From the NCBI GenBank assembly GCA_905215655.1, contig CAJMQT010000010.1, positions 1 to 25,960 of the forward strand: 25,960 bases of DNA, read 5' to 3'. Under the pieces are notes generated by a model. The model had not been told where the DNA came from, made no database searches, and was given only the letters and a program-made list of their open reading frames with translations. This document shows, one piece after another, positions 7,873 to 14,734 of this stretch. The stretch comes from an uncultured bacterium. GTDB lineage: Bacteria; Bacteroidota; Bacteroidia; Bacteroidales; Bacteroidaceae. Within the stretch, counting starts at the first letter, position 1; each line of letters starts with the position of its first letter. The position numbers and the translations under genes are program-made.

Positions 7873-10347
7873 ATGAATTACACGATTGAGAAAATAACCA
7901 CGCTCATCGGCGCCCACGGTTATGGTTGCCGAGGCTGCAGCGTTAGCAGAATACAGACCGACAGTCGTAGCCTGTGTTTTCCGGAAGAAACCTTGTTCTT
8001 TGCCATCAGGTCCGAGCGTAACGACGGACACAATTATATCCCCGACCTCTACCGTCGCGGTGTGCGTGCATTCGTTGTGGAACGCCTGCCCGAAGGCTTT
8101 CAGTCAGACTTCGCCGAGGCGTCGTTCCTCCTCGTCCCGTCAACCGTCAAGGCGTTGCAACGCCTCGCCGAACGCCACAGAGACGAATTCGACATCCCCA
8201 TTATCGGCATTACCGGCAGCAACGGAAAGACCATTGTAAAGGAATGGCTCAACCAGTTGCTCTCACCATCATACGTCGTTACGCGCAGCCCGCGCAGTTA
8301 TAACTCGCAGATTGGCGTACCCCTGTCCGTCTGGCTGCTCAACCGTCACACGCAGTTGGGACTCTTTGAGGCAGGTATCAGCGAGCCGGGAGAGATGCAG
8401 TCGTTGAGAAGCATCATCCAACCCACAATCGGAATAATCACAAACATCGGTTCGGCACATCAGGAAAACTTCTCTTCCATTGAAGAAAAGTGCCGCGAAA
8501 AAGTGTCTCTCTTCCACGAGACAAAAATCGTGATCTATCCCTTTGACAACCCGACGATAAGCAAATGCGTAGCCGAGAGCTACATCTCCGGCGAGCGTGT
8601 GGGCTGGTCGCTGACCGACAAAACTGCACCGATGTACGTCACGTCGGTTGAGAAGACAGACACAAACACCACCGTCCGTTACATCTTCAAAGGCAAAGAA
8701 GGCTCTTACACACTGCCCTTTATCGACGAGGCGTCGGTCAGCAACTCGATAACCTGCGCCACGGCGGCTCTGTGCACGGGACTTTCCGTTCAGCAGATAG
8801 CCGAGCGTATGAGCACGCTCGAGCCCGTAGCAATGCGCTTGGAGGTGAAGGAAGGCAAGCACGGATGCACCCTGATAAACGATTCTTACAACTCCGATAT
8901 CAATTCGCTCGACATAGCCCTCGACTTCATGAACCGCCGCCCGGAGCACGCCGGACGCAAACGCACGCTCATCCTGAGCGATATCTACCAAAGCGGAATG
9001 GATGGCGAGGAGCTTTATCGGGAAGTATCGACCCTCGTAGACAAGCGAAACATCGACAAACTTATAGGCATAGGCAGCGAGATAAGCCGCTATAAAGACT
9101 GTTTCAACACGCCGGAGCAACACTTCTACGATACCTGTGCAGCTTTCGTAGCAAGCGACGTGTTCCGCTCTTTGCATGATGAGGTCATCCTGCTGAAAGG
9201 CGCCCGCCGCCTGAGTTTCGACATACTGACCGAGATGTTGGAGCAGAAAGTTCACGAAACGATACTCGAAGTAAATCTCAATGCCCTTGTCCGCAACTTC
9301 AATCACTTCCGTTCATTCATGCGCCCGGAGACAAAGCTCGTCTGCATGGTTAAGGCAGACGCCTACGGGGCGGGAGCCGTCGAGGTGGCGCGCACCCTTC
9401 AAGACCACCGCGTTGACTACCTCGCCGTTGCCGTTGCCGACGAAGGCGTGACGCTGAGACGTGCCGGCGTGACATGCAACATCATGATAATGAACCCCGA
9501 GATGACGGCTTTCAAGACAATGTTCGACTATAAGCTCGAACCCGAAGTTTACAGTTTCCGTCTGCTCGACGCCCTCGTGAAAGCCGCACAGCGTGAAGGC
9601 ATAACCGATTACCCCGTCCACGTGAAAATAGATACGGGCATGCACCGCCTCGGTTTCAATCCCAAGACCGACATGGACGAACTGATTGACCGCCTGAAAC
9701 ACCAGAACTCAATCATCCCGAGGTCGGTCTTCTCACACTTCGTAGGCTCCGACAGCGACGATTTCGACAATTTCTCGGCAATGCAGTTCAAGCTCTTTGT
9801 CGAGGCGTCAGACAAACTTCAAGCTGCTTTCGACCATAAGATCTTGCGCCATATCGACAATTCAGCCGGCATAGAGCACTTCCCCGAGCGCCAGCTCGAC
9901 ATGTGCCGCCTCGGATTAGGACTCTACGGCGTGGACAGCCGCGACAATTCGATACTCAACAACGTAAGCACCCTCAAAACGACAATCCTCCAGATACGCC
10001 GCGTGCCGAAAGAAGAGACGGTGGGATACAGCCGCAAAGGTATCCTCGAACGCGACAGCGTGATAGGCGCAATCCCCATCGGTTATGCCGACGGACTTAA
10101 CCGCGCGCTGGGTCGCGGACGGTGTTACTGCCTCGTGAACGGCAAGAAAGCGCCTTATGTCGGCAACATCTGCATGGATGTCGCCATGATTGACCTTACC
10201 GGAATAGACTGCAAAGAGGGCGACACCGTCGAGATATTCGGCGACAATCTGCCCGTTACAGTCCTCTCCGACGCCCTCGGAACGATACCTTATGAGGTGC
10301 TTACAAGCATAAGCAACAGAGTGAAGAGGGTGTATTTTAAGGATTGA
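7873..10347 (+). CDS. murF-alr: Bifunctional MurF ligase / alanine racemase
   Basis: The 824-aa fusion is typical of Bacteroidota. The N-terminal half (about 1-450) is UDP-N-acetylmuramoyl-tripeptide:D-Ala-D-Ala ligase, with ATP loop TGSNGKT (114-120) and the NDSYNSDINSLD segment. The C-terminal half (about 460-824) is PLP-dependent alanine racemase, with cofactor lysine K494 in VKADAYGAG, catalytic-type Tyr719 in VGYSRKG, and IGYADGLNRALGRG and GNICMDVAMID further on. One protein thus makes D-Ala and adds D-Ala-D-Ala to the cytoplasmic muropeptide precursor. The ATG at 7873 is preferred because the MurF domain begins immediately there; upstream in-frame sequence has no domain content and lies in the repeat. 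No Ddl or other mur genes are adjacent. Confidence 0.95.
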   Translation: MNYTIEKITTLIGAHGYGCRGCSVSRIQTDSRSLCFPEETLFFAIRSERNDGHNYIPDLYRRGVRAFVVERLPEGFQSDFAEASFLLVPSTVKALQRLAERHRDEFDIPIIGITGSNGKTIVKEWLNQLLSPSYVVTRSPRSYNSQIGVPLSVWLLNRHTQLGLFEAGISEPGEMQSLRSIIQPTIGIITNIGSAHQENFSSIEEKCREKVSLFHETKIVIYPFDNPTISKCVAESYISGERVGWSLTDKTAPMYVTSVEKTDTNTTVRYIFKGKEGSYTLPFIDEASVSNSITCATAALCTGLSVQQIAERMSTLEPVAMRLEVKEGKHGCTLINDSYNSDINSLDIALDFMNRRPEHAGRKRTLILSDIYQSGMDGEELYREVSTLVDKRNIDKLIGIGSEISRYKDCFNTPEQHFYDTCAAFVASDVFRSLHDEVILLKGARRLSFDILTEMLEQKVHETILEVNLNALVRNFNHFRSFMRPETKLVCMVKADAYGAGAVEVARTLQDHRVDYLAVAVADEGVTLRRAGVTCNIMIMNPEMTAFKTMFDYKLEPEVYSFRLLDALVKAAQREGITDYPVHVKIDTGMHRLGFNPKTDMDELIDRLKHQNSIIPRSVFSHFVGSDSDDFDNFSAMQFKLFVEASDKLQAAFDHKILRHIDNSAGIEHFPERQLDMCRLGLGLYGVDSRDNSILNNVSTLKTTILQIRRVPKEETVGYSRKGILERDSVIGAIPIGYADGLNRALGRGRCYCLVNGKKAPYVGNICMDVAMIDLTGIDCKEGDTVEIFGDNLPVTVLSDALGTIPYEVLTSISNRVKRVYFKD

Positions 10348-10355
10348 TATGCTAA

Positions 10356-10528
10356 CCTGCATAATTCATAAGATTTCTACTGCAAAGCCCAACTGATTGT
10401 ATCTCAGCGAAGTGCTCGCTCTTTCTCTTTGAAAGTAGGGCTACTACATTCTTCATCGTCATCGCTGTGCTTTCACTGATACACAATCATTTGAACTTCT
10501 CGCTACGATATCTCATGAATTATGCAGG
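10356..10528. repeat. Long imperfect palindrome, MITE-like
   Basis: The termini 10357-10374 and 10510-10527 are inverted repeats matching at 17 of 18 positions (CTGCATAATTCAT at the tip), with one further pair outside. Pairing resumes inside: 10388-10406 (CAACTGATTGTATCTCAG) against the segment ending at about 10495 matches at roughly 15 of 18. The whole could fold as one hairpin of about 170 bases. It has no coding capacity and no clear target duplication. It fills most of the gap between murF-alr and the convergent reverse-strand gene. Confidence 0.6.
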
Positions 10529-10564
10529 CTTAAAAGCCTCACCAGGCAGACTCATTCGACAAAA

Positions 10565-10621
10565 AAACAGCCTCACACCCGACCTCTCCCTCTTGGAGAT
10601 TGGTAGGATGTGAGGCTGTTT
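10565..10621 (-). terminator. Terminator of the sigma-factor unit
   Basis: A 13-bp stem pairs 10565-10577 with 10609-10621 (AAACAGCCTCACA and its complement). A smaller TCTCC/GGAGA hairpin sits inside. On the reverse strand the stem is followed by a seven-T run, so it ends the unit that starts at 12705. It may also stop read-through from murF-alr. Confidence 0.85.
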
Positions 10622-10648
10622 GGGTTAGTCTGTCGTGACTCTCTTTCT

Positions 10649-11407
10649 TTACTCTTTGACTTTCATTGACAGCACGCTGCGTTTCTTACCGTCTTCGCCT
10701 GCCATCTCGATAGCCTTTTTCGTGCCCGCTTTATATACGTTTGCCGACTTTATTTTTTCAGGAGGCAGCTTCTCCATATCATCCCTTGTCACACGCTTTC
10801 CGTTCACAAATAAGATAAAGTCGTCGGTTCCCTTCTTTAAATTTACAACCATCACGTTCGTTTTTCCTTCCTCGTCAAACTGTTTCGCCTTGTAAGAGTC
10901 CGCCTTGTAGACGTCAATCGATTTTATCATGCTTATGTCGATGTCGTCCAATTTGCCCTCATATCTCTTTCCGTCGATAATTATAATCGGGTTCGTTGTT
11001 CCCGTGCTGTCGCGCTGCACGTACACGCTTGTTGTTGAAACTGTCTTTTTATTACCGTCGGCAGAGGCGTCCGTGCCGCCGTTTGCCGGCTTTCCGTCCT
11101 TGTTCAGGCGTATCACGCGGCATGTGGTGACGGTCGTCGTGTCGCCCGACACGCTTACGTTGGTGCTTGACTGTGCCGGCGTCTTGCTGTCAGAGGTGTC
11201 TATCAGGTGAATTGTTCTCGGCTTCCCGTCTTTCTCCGAGTTGATAACGCGGTATCCCGTGACGGTCTTTCCTCTCAGTTGCGAGCCGTCAAAAGCCGTT
11301 ATTTTCTCACCGTTTATGATGTAGAGCGGCGTTGTTTCGGATGTCTGAGCCGAGGCGCCGGCAGTATAAAGCACGGCGCAGACGATTAAACTAAAAAACT
11401 TTTTCAT
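10649..11407 (-). CDS. Secreted protein with plug-like repeats, function unknown
   Basis: 252 aa with a Sec signal peptide (1-20, cut after ASA). Two clear and one shorter repeat follow. The second repeat (about 140-192) has PIIIIDGKRYEG, then MIKSIDVYKAD and a strand; the third (about 197-250) has FILFVNGKRV, then EKIKSANVYKAG and a strand; the first (about 27-58) begins LYIINGEKI. The pattern I-x-I-D/N-G-K, then IKS-x-x-VYKA resembles the TonB-receptor plug strand pair seen in Bacteroidota proteins, but there is no beta-barrel. It is the third gene of a unit with a sigma factor and an anti-sigma-like protein, 12 bases behind the latter. A sensory or sigma-regulating periplasmic role is inferred from position only. 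Confidence 0.75.
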   Translation of the reverse strand: MKKFFSLIVCAVLYTAGASAQTSETTPLYIINGEKITAFDGSQLRGKTVTGYRVINSEKDGKPRTIHLIDTSDSKTPAQSSTNVSVSGDTTTVTTCRVIRLNKDGKPANGGTDASADGNKKTVSTTSVYVQRDSTGTTNPIIIIDGKRYEGKLDDIDISMIKSIDVYKADSYKAKQFDEEGKTNVMVVNLKKGTDDFILFVNGKRVTRDDMEKLPPEKIKSANVYKAGTKKAIEMAGEDGKKRSVLSMKVKE

Positions 11408-11419
11408 GATTATAAGTGT

Positions 11420-12205
11420 TTAAAAGTTGATATTTTCCATTGATACGAGCTGCATAGAGCCGTCCTCTTCCGAGTTTACTGCAATGAAGGCGGTCGGCGT
11501 TTCGCCGCTCTTGCCCAGACGGATAAGTACATTGTTTTCTGTCGGAACAATCTCGTAACCGTCTTCCCGTTCAAGTCCGAGTGCCTCTACTGTCTTCATA
11601 CACTCAATCATATCTTCCATGCTGACGGTGGAAGTCCCTCTGCTGTCCATTTCTGATGGGCGTCGGGCGGTTGAGTGTCGCTGTTTTCGTGTGGCACCCA
11701 GACTTGCGTCTGATATAAGAGAGAGTTTTTCTTTCGTTATTGTCGTATCTTTTGTCGGTACGTTTTTTATTGTTTCCGCCTTTGTTACGGCGGCAGTTTC
11801 AGGTTCGGTCTTTGTCGTTTCAGCCTTTGTTATGACGGCAGCCTCCTGCTCGATGGCGCTTCTCTCATCGCCCGGAACAGCGTGGATAAGAATGAAAACA
11901 ACTGCTGCCGCTGCCGCTGCGGCGGTCATTATCAGTAAGATGCGGCGCCGGCTGACTCTTGTTGATTGTCTTTTTAAGATGCGGTCGTATTCTTCTTCTG
12001 CATCAATGTCGGCTGTCGGTTCCTCTGCCGGCATGCTTTGCATCGCAAGGATTAGTTCCGCAGCGTCCTTTTCGTCGCTGTCCGGACGGTTGTCGCGGTA
12101 GTATTCGGCAAGCCGGCGCTCCTCTTCGACGGTCGTCTCCGTAGCCAGCCATCGGTTTATCAGCCGGCGGCGGTACTCCTTATTATATATGTCCGTTGTC
12201 CTCAT
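11420..12205 (-). CDS. Anti-sigma-like single-pass membrane protein
   Basis: 261 aa. The N-terminal cytoplasmic part (1-88) starts with a helical RRLINRWLATETTVEEERRLAEYY segment typical of Bacteroidota anti-sigma N-termini. It lacks the His/Cys zinc motif. One membrane helix (about 89-109) includes an eight-Ala run. The periplasmic part carries a duplicated Thr/Lys/Glu-rich stretch (AVITKAETTKTEP and AAVTKAETIKNVP) and a small C-terminal domain. Its ATG overlaps the sigma-factor stop by 4 bases, which suggests translational coupling and supports the assignment. Binding to the sigma factor is inferred, not shown by a diagnostic motif. Confidence 0.75.
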   Translation of the reverse strand: MRTTDIYNKEYRRRLINRWLATETTVEEERRLAEYYRDNRPDSDEKDAAELILAMQSMPAEEPTADIDAEEEYDRILKRQSTRVSRRRILLIMTAAAAAAAVVFILIHAVPGDERSAIEQEAAVITKAETTKTEPETAAVTKAETIKNVPTKDTTITKEKLSLISDASLGATRKQRHSTARRPSEMDSRGTSTVSMEDMIECMKTVEALGLEREDGYEIVPTENNVLIRLGKSGETPTAFIAVNSEEDGSMQLVSMENINF

Positions 12206-12705
12206 CGTTTCCGTTTTAATTGTTTCAGGATGTTAGCTTTCGCCGTTGTGATAGACGATTTTATGCTCGTTTTCGGTCTTCCCGTTACTATTGCAATTTC
12301 GTCCAGGGTCATGCCCTCCGCGTTCCGCATGTAAAGTATGAGCCTTGTCTGCCTCGGCAGCGTGCCGAGCAGCTCTGCGGCAAGCGACTTTTGCTCCTCA
12401 TTGTCAATGCTTTCCGTCGCTCTGCTGCCGCCCTCAAAGTCATAATCGTCTATCTGCCGTGTTTCAATACGTTTCATCTCGCGGTAGCGCGACACGCATC
12501 TGTTCTTCGTCACGCGGCATATCCACGCCTCCGGGTTGCTTATCTCGCCGAACGTCTGCCGCGATTGCCACAGCCGGAGCATGACGTCCTGCGTCACGTC
12601 GTCCGCCTCTTCGGCTATCCCGAGCGATCCGAAAAACCGTCGCGCGACGCCTTCGGCAATCGGGCGCAGCCTTTCGGCGATATGTTCAAACTCGTTTTCT
12701 TCCAT
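12202..12705 (-). CDS. ECF-type RNA polymerase sigma-70 factor
   Basis: 167 aa with the two ECF domains only. Region 2 spans about 10-75 (IAEEADDVTQDVMLRLWQ, then NPEAWICRVTKNRCVSRYRE). Region 4 spans about 108-163 (LPRQTRLILYMRNAEGMTLDEIAIVTGRPKTSIKS, a helix-turn-helix). It would direct transcription of its own unit and unknown envelope genes. It heads a three-gene reverse-strand unit with the anti-sigma-like and plug-repeat genes. The 12706-12890 upstream region has no convincing TAnnTTTG box on this strand, consistent with an autoregulated non-housekeeping promoter, but that is inference. Confidence 0.92.
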   Translation of the reverse strand: MEENEFEHIAERLRPIAEGVARRFFGSLGIAEEADDVTQDVMLRLWQSRQTFGEISNPEAWICRVTKNRCVSRYREMKRIETRQIDDYDFEGGSRATESIDNEEQKSLAAELLGTLPRQTRLILYMRNAEGMTLDEIAIVTGRPKTSIKSSITTAKANILKQLKRKR

Positions 12706-12897
12706 CCTTTCGTTTGTCTTTCTGCTTTAATGACGCCGAAAGGACATGAAAGTAAATCACAACAAAAGTTAAATCTGAAACATCCGGCAACGCATTTGCC
12801 CCATTCCCCGAGCGGAAGCCGTTATCTCCATAACTCCGTTAAACTAATTATTTGTTAATAATTACATACTTATATGCTCTGTTAAGGAAAAAAAACG

Positions 12898-12994
12898 TAT
12901 CTTTGCAAATGTGCGTAAAATGGGATGCGGCTCGGCAATGACAAATCGAAAACACGTTTTCATTTGTCGCTGCACTCGCCTTTCGCCATTTTTG
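12898..12994. repeat. Diverged third copy of the hairpin-promoter element
   Basis: The layout is the same as at 7665-7850. TATCTTTG (12898-12905) marks the left edge, then GATGCGGCTCGG, then a palindrome with an AC centre. A second -7-like box (12987-12994) lies 89 bases after the first. The palindrome pairs 12948-12953 with 12956-12961 (GAAAAC/GTTTTC) and 12940-12946 with 12962-12968 (GACAAAT/ATTTGTC), with one bulged base. The arm sequences differ from the murF-alr copies, yet pairing is kept. Confidence 0.65.
12963..12994 (+). promoter_or_regulatory. Promoter of the MFS transporter gene
   Basis: TTTG at 12963-12966 (inside the right arm of the palindrome), 20 bases, then CATTTTTG at 12987-12994, one mismatch from TAnnTTTG. 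It gives a leader of about 70 bases. The exact -7 box at 12898-12905 is an alternative start point but lacks a -33 box. Confidence 0.5.
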
Positions 12995-13069
12995 TAAATG
13001 TGCTGTTCCTTTTGGCACCTTGCTAACGACTATATGAAAAATAATTAAATAAATATTTTTTTTAAAACA

Positions 13070-14518
13070 ATGAGTCCAATACAAACCACTAAGATGACCA
13101 ACTATCGTTGGGTTATTTGCGCGATGTTGTTCTTCGCGACGACTGTAAACTACATGGACCGTCAGGTCTTATCTCTCACATGGAAAGATTTTATCGCACC
13201 CGAATTCCACTGGACGGACAGCGATTATGGTACGATTACCGGTCTGTTCTCAATCTTCTACGCCATCGCTTGCCTCTTTGCAGGTAAGTTTATCGACTGG
13301 ATGGGCACAAAGAAAGGATACCTTTGGGCTATCTTCGTATGGTCTACGGGTGCATGTCTCCACGCAATCTGCGGTTGGGTGACAATGAAAATGGAAGGAG
13401 TCGCATCTATCGACGCTCTCCGTGCCGTAGAGGCAGGCTCTAATATGGCTCTCGCCATCGCATCTACCAGCGTTTGGCTGTTCCTCGCTTGCCGCCTCGT
13501 CCTCGCCCTCGGTGAGGCAGGAAACTTCCCTGCTGCAATCAAGGTAACGGCAGAATACTTCCCGAAGAAAGACCGCGCTTTCGCAACAAGTATCTTTAAC
13601 GCCGGTGCATCTGTCGGCGCTCTTGCAGCACCCGCAAGCATTCCGTTGCTCGCTCGTGCGTGGGGCTGGGAGATGGCGTTCATCATTATCGGTGCCCTCG
13701 GTTACATCTGGATGGGTCTTTGGGTATTCCTTTATGACAAACCCGAGAAGAACAAGCACGTCAACAAAGCAGAGCTGACATACATCGAGCAGGATGACGA
13801 GGCAGAGGCAGCAAACGCTGACGCCAAGGAAGAGAAGGCTATCGGTTTCGGCAAGTGCTTCACATACCGTCAGACATGGTCATTCATCGTTGGTAAGTTC
13901 ATGACCGACGGTGTATGGTGGTTCTTCCTGTTCTGGGCTCCGGCATATTTCTCTGACCAGTATGGTTACACCTCAGACTCGACAATGGGTATAATGCTTA
14001 TCTTCACCTTGTATGCAATCTGCACGGTGCTGTCAATCTTCGGCGGTTATCTGCCCACTTACTTCGTTGACAAGAAAGGTATGAACCCCTATGCAGGTCG
14101 TATGCTCGCAATGCTTATCTTCGCTTGCTTCCCCATCCTCGCGCTTGTTGCACAGCCGTTGGGTCAGTACAGCGTGTGGTGGCCTTGCATAATCATCGGT
14201 CTTGTGGGCGCAGGTCACCAAGCATGGTCGGCTAACCTGTTCTCAACCATCGGCGACATGTTCCCCAAGAGCACCATCGCCTCTGTAACAGGTATCGGTG
14301 CCATGGCAGGCGGTGTAGGCTCGTTCCTCATCAACAAGGGTTCAGGTGTCCTCTTCACCTACGCTGAAGGACAAGGTTCAGCATTCACATTCATGGGCTT
14401 CGAAGGCAAACCCGCAGGTTATATGATAATCTTCTGCATCTGCGCCGTTGCTTACCTGATTGGCTGGAGCATCATGAAGACCTTGGTTCCGAAGTACAAA
14501 CCCATTGTACTTGACTAA
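13070..14518 (+). CDS. MFS transporter, ExuT-like anion:cation symporter family
   Basis: 482 aa inner-membrane protein with about twelve hydrophobic segments. The N-terminal TTVNYMDRQVLSLT motif in TM1 and the FAGKFIDWMGTKKGY loop between TM2 and TM3 are typical of the anion:cation symporter family that includes hexuronate (ExuT) and glucarate carriers. RLVLALGEAGNFPAAIKV in TM4 is also characteristic. Substrate is probably a hexuronate or another sugar acid, but no uronate catabolic gene is nearby, so this rests on family resemblance. ATG 13070 is used; ATG 13094 is a possible later start. Codon use is strongly biased as in the TonB operon, suggesting high expression. Confidence 0.85.
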   Translation: MSPIQTTKMTNYRWVICAMLFFATTVNYMDRQVLSLTWKDFIAPEFHWTDSDYGTITGLFSIFYAIACLFAGKFIDWMGTKKGYLWAIFVWSTGACLHAICGWVTMKMEGVASIDALRAVEAGSNMALAIASTSVWLFLACRLVLALGEAGNFPAAIKVTAEYFPKKDRAFATSIFNAGASVGALAAPASIPLLARAWGWEMAFIIIGALGYIWMGLWVFLYDKPEKNKHVNKAELTYIEQDDEAEAANADAKEEKAIGFGKCFTYRQTWSFIVGKFMTDGVWWFFLFWAPAYFSDQYGYTSDSTMGIMLIFTLYAICTVLSIFGGYLPTYFVDKKGMNPYAGRMLAMLIFACFPILALVAQPLGQYSVWWPCIIIGLVGAGHQAWSANLFSTIGDMFPKSTIASVTGIGAMAGGVGSFLINKGSGVLFTYAEGQGSAFTFMGFEGKPAGYMIIFCICAVAYLIGWSIMKTLVPKYKPIVLD

Positions 14519-14621
14519 AAAGAAAAGCCCATCAGCGGGCACCATGACACCCGTTCCGACCTTTCCTGAGATAGGGAAAAAGGGCGACGGGAGGAAGAAA
14601 TAATACAAAATATATAAAAAG

Positions 14622-14648
14622 AGAGCATCTTTCGGGTGCTCTTTTTTT
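14622..14648 (+). terminator. Terminator of the MFS gene
   Basis: An 8-bp stem (14622-14629 with 14635-14642, one T-G pair), a TTTCG loop, and a run of seven Ts. It lies 104 bases after the MFS stop. A small GCCC/GGGC hairpin is also present near 14527-14540. Confidence 0.8.
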
Positions 14649-14657
14649 GTTTTAATA

Positions 14658-14714
14658 CTTGAAAACAAAAAAATAATTGTACTTTTGTAAGCGCTTTGCG
14701 ATTTTGCAAGGCGC
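14658..14714 (+). promoter_or_regulatory. Promoter and leader hairpin of the TonB-dependent receptor
   Basis: TACTTTTG at 14680-14687 fits TAnnTTTG, with CTTG at 14658-14661 as a weak -33 box 18 bases upstream. A 9-bp hairpin (GCGCTTTGC/GCAAGGCGC, one T-G pair, 14691-14714) begins at about the expected transcription start. It would put a structured 5' end on the mRNA. No cobalamin riboswitch core was seen. Confidence 0.55.
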
Positions 14715-14734
14715 ATTTTTATTATTTACAAATT

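Noticed and set aside
8269..9306. Reverse-strand open frame of 345 codons within murF-alr
   Set aside because: Lies wholly opposite a strongly supported fusion gene and shows no domain features.
7873..10347. MurF-Alr fusion as an assembly error or a novelty
   Set aside because: The frame is continuous, both active sites are intact, and this fusion is well known in Bacteroidota.
12848..13084. 78-codon reverse open frame upstream of the MFS gene
   Set aside because: Covers the hairpin-promoter element and has low-complexity AT-rich ends.
14658..14734. Cobalamin riboswitch ahead of the BtuB-like receptor
   Set aside because: The leader is under 50 bases and holds only one short hairpin; no conserved B12-box sequence is visible.
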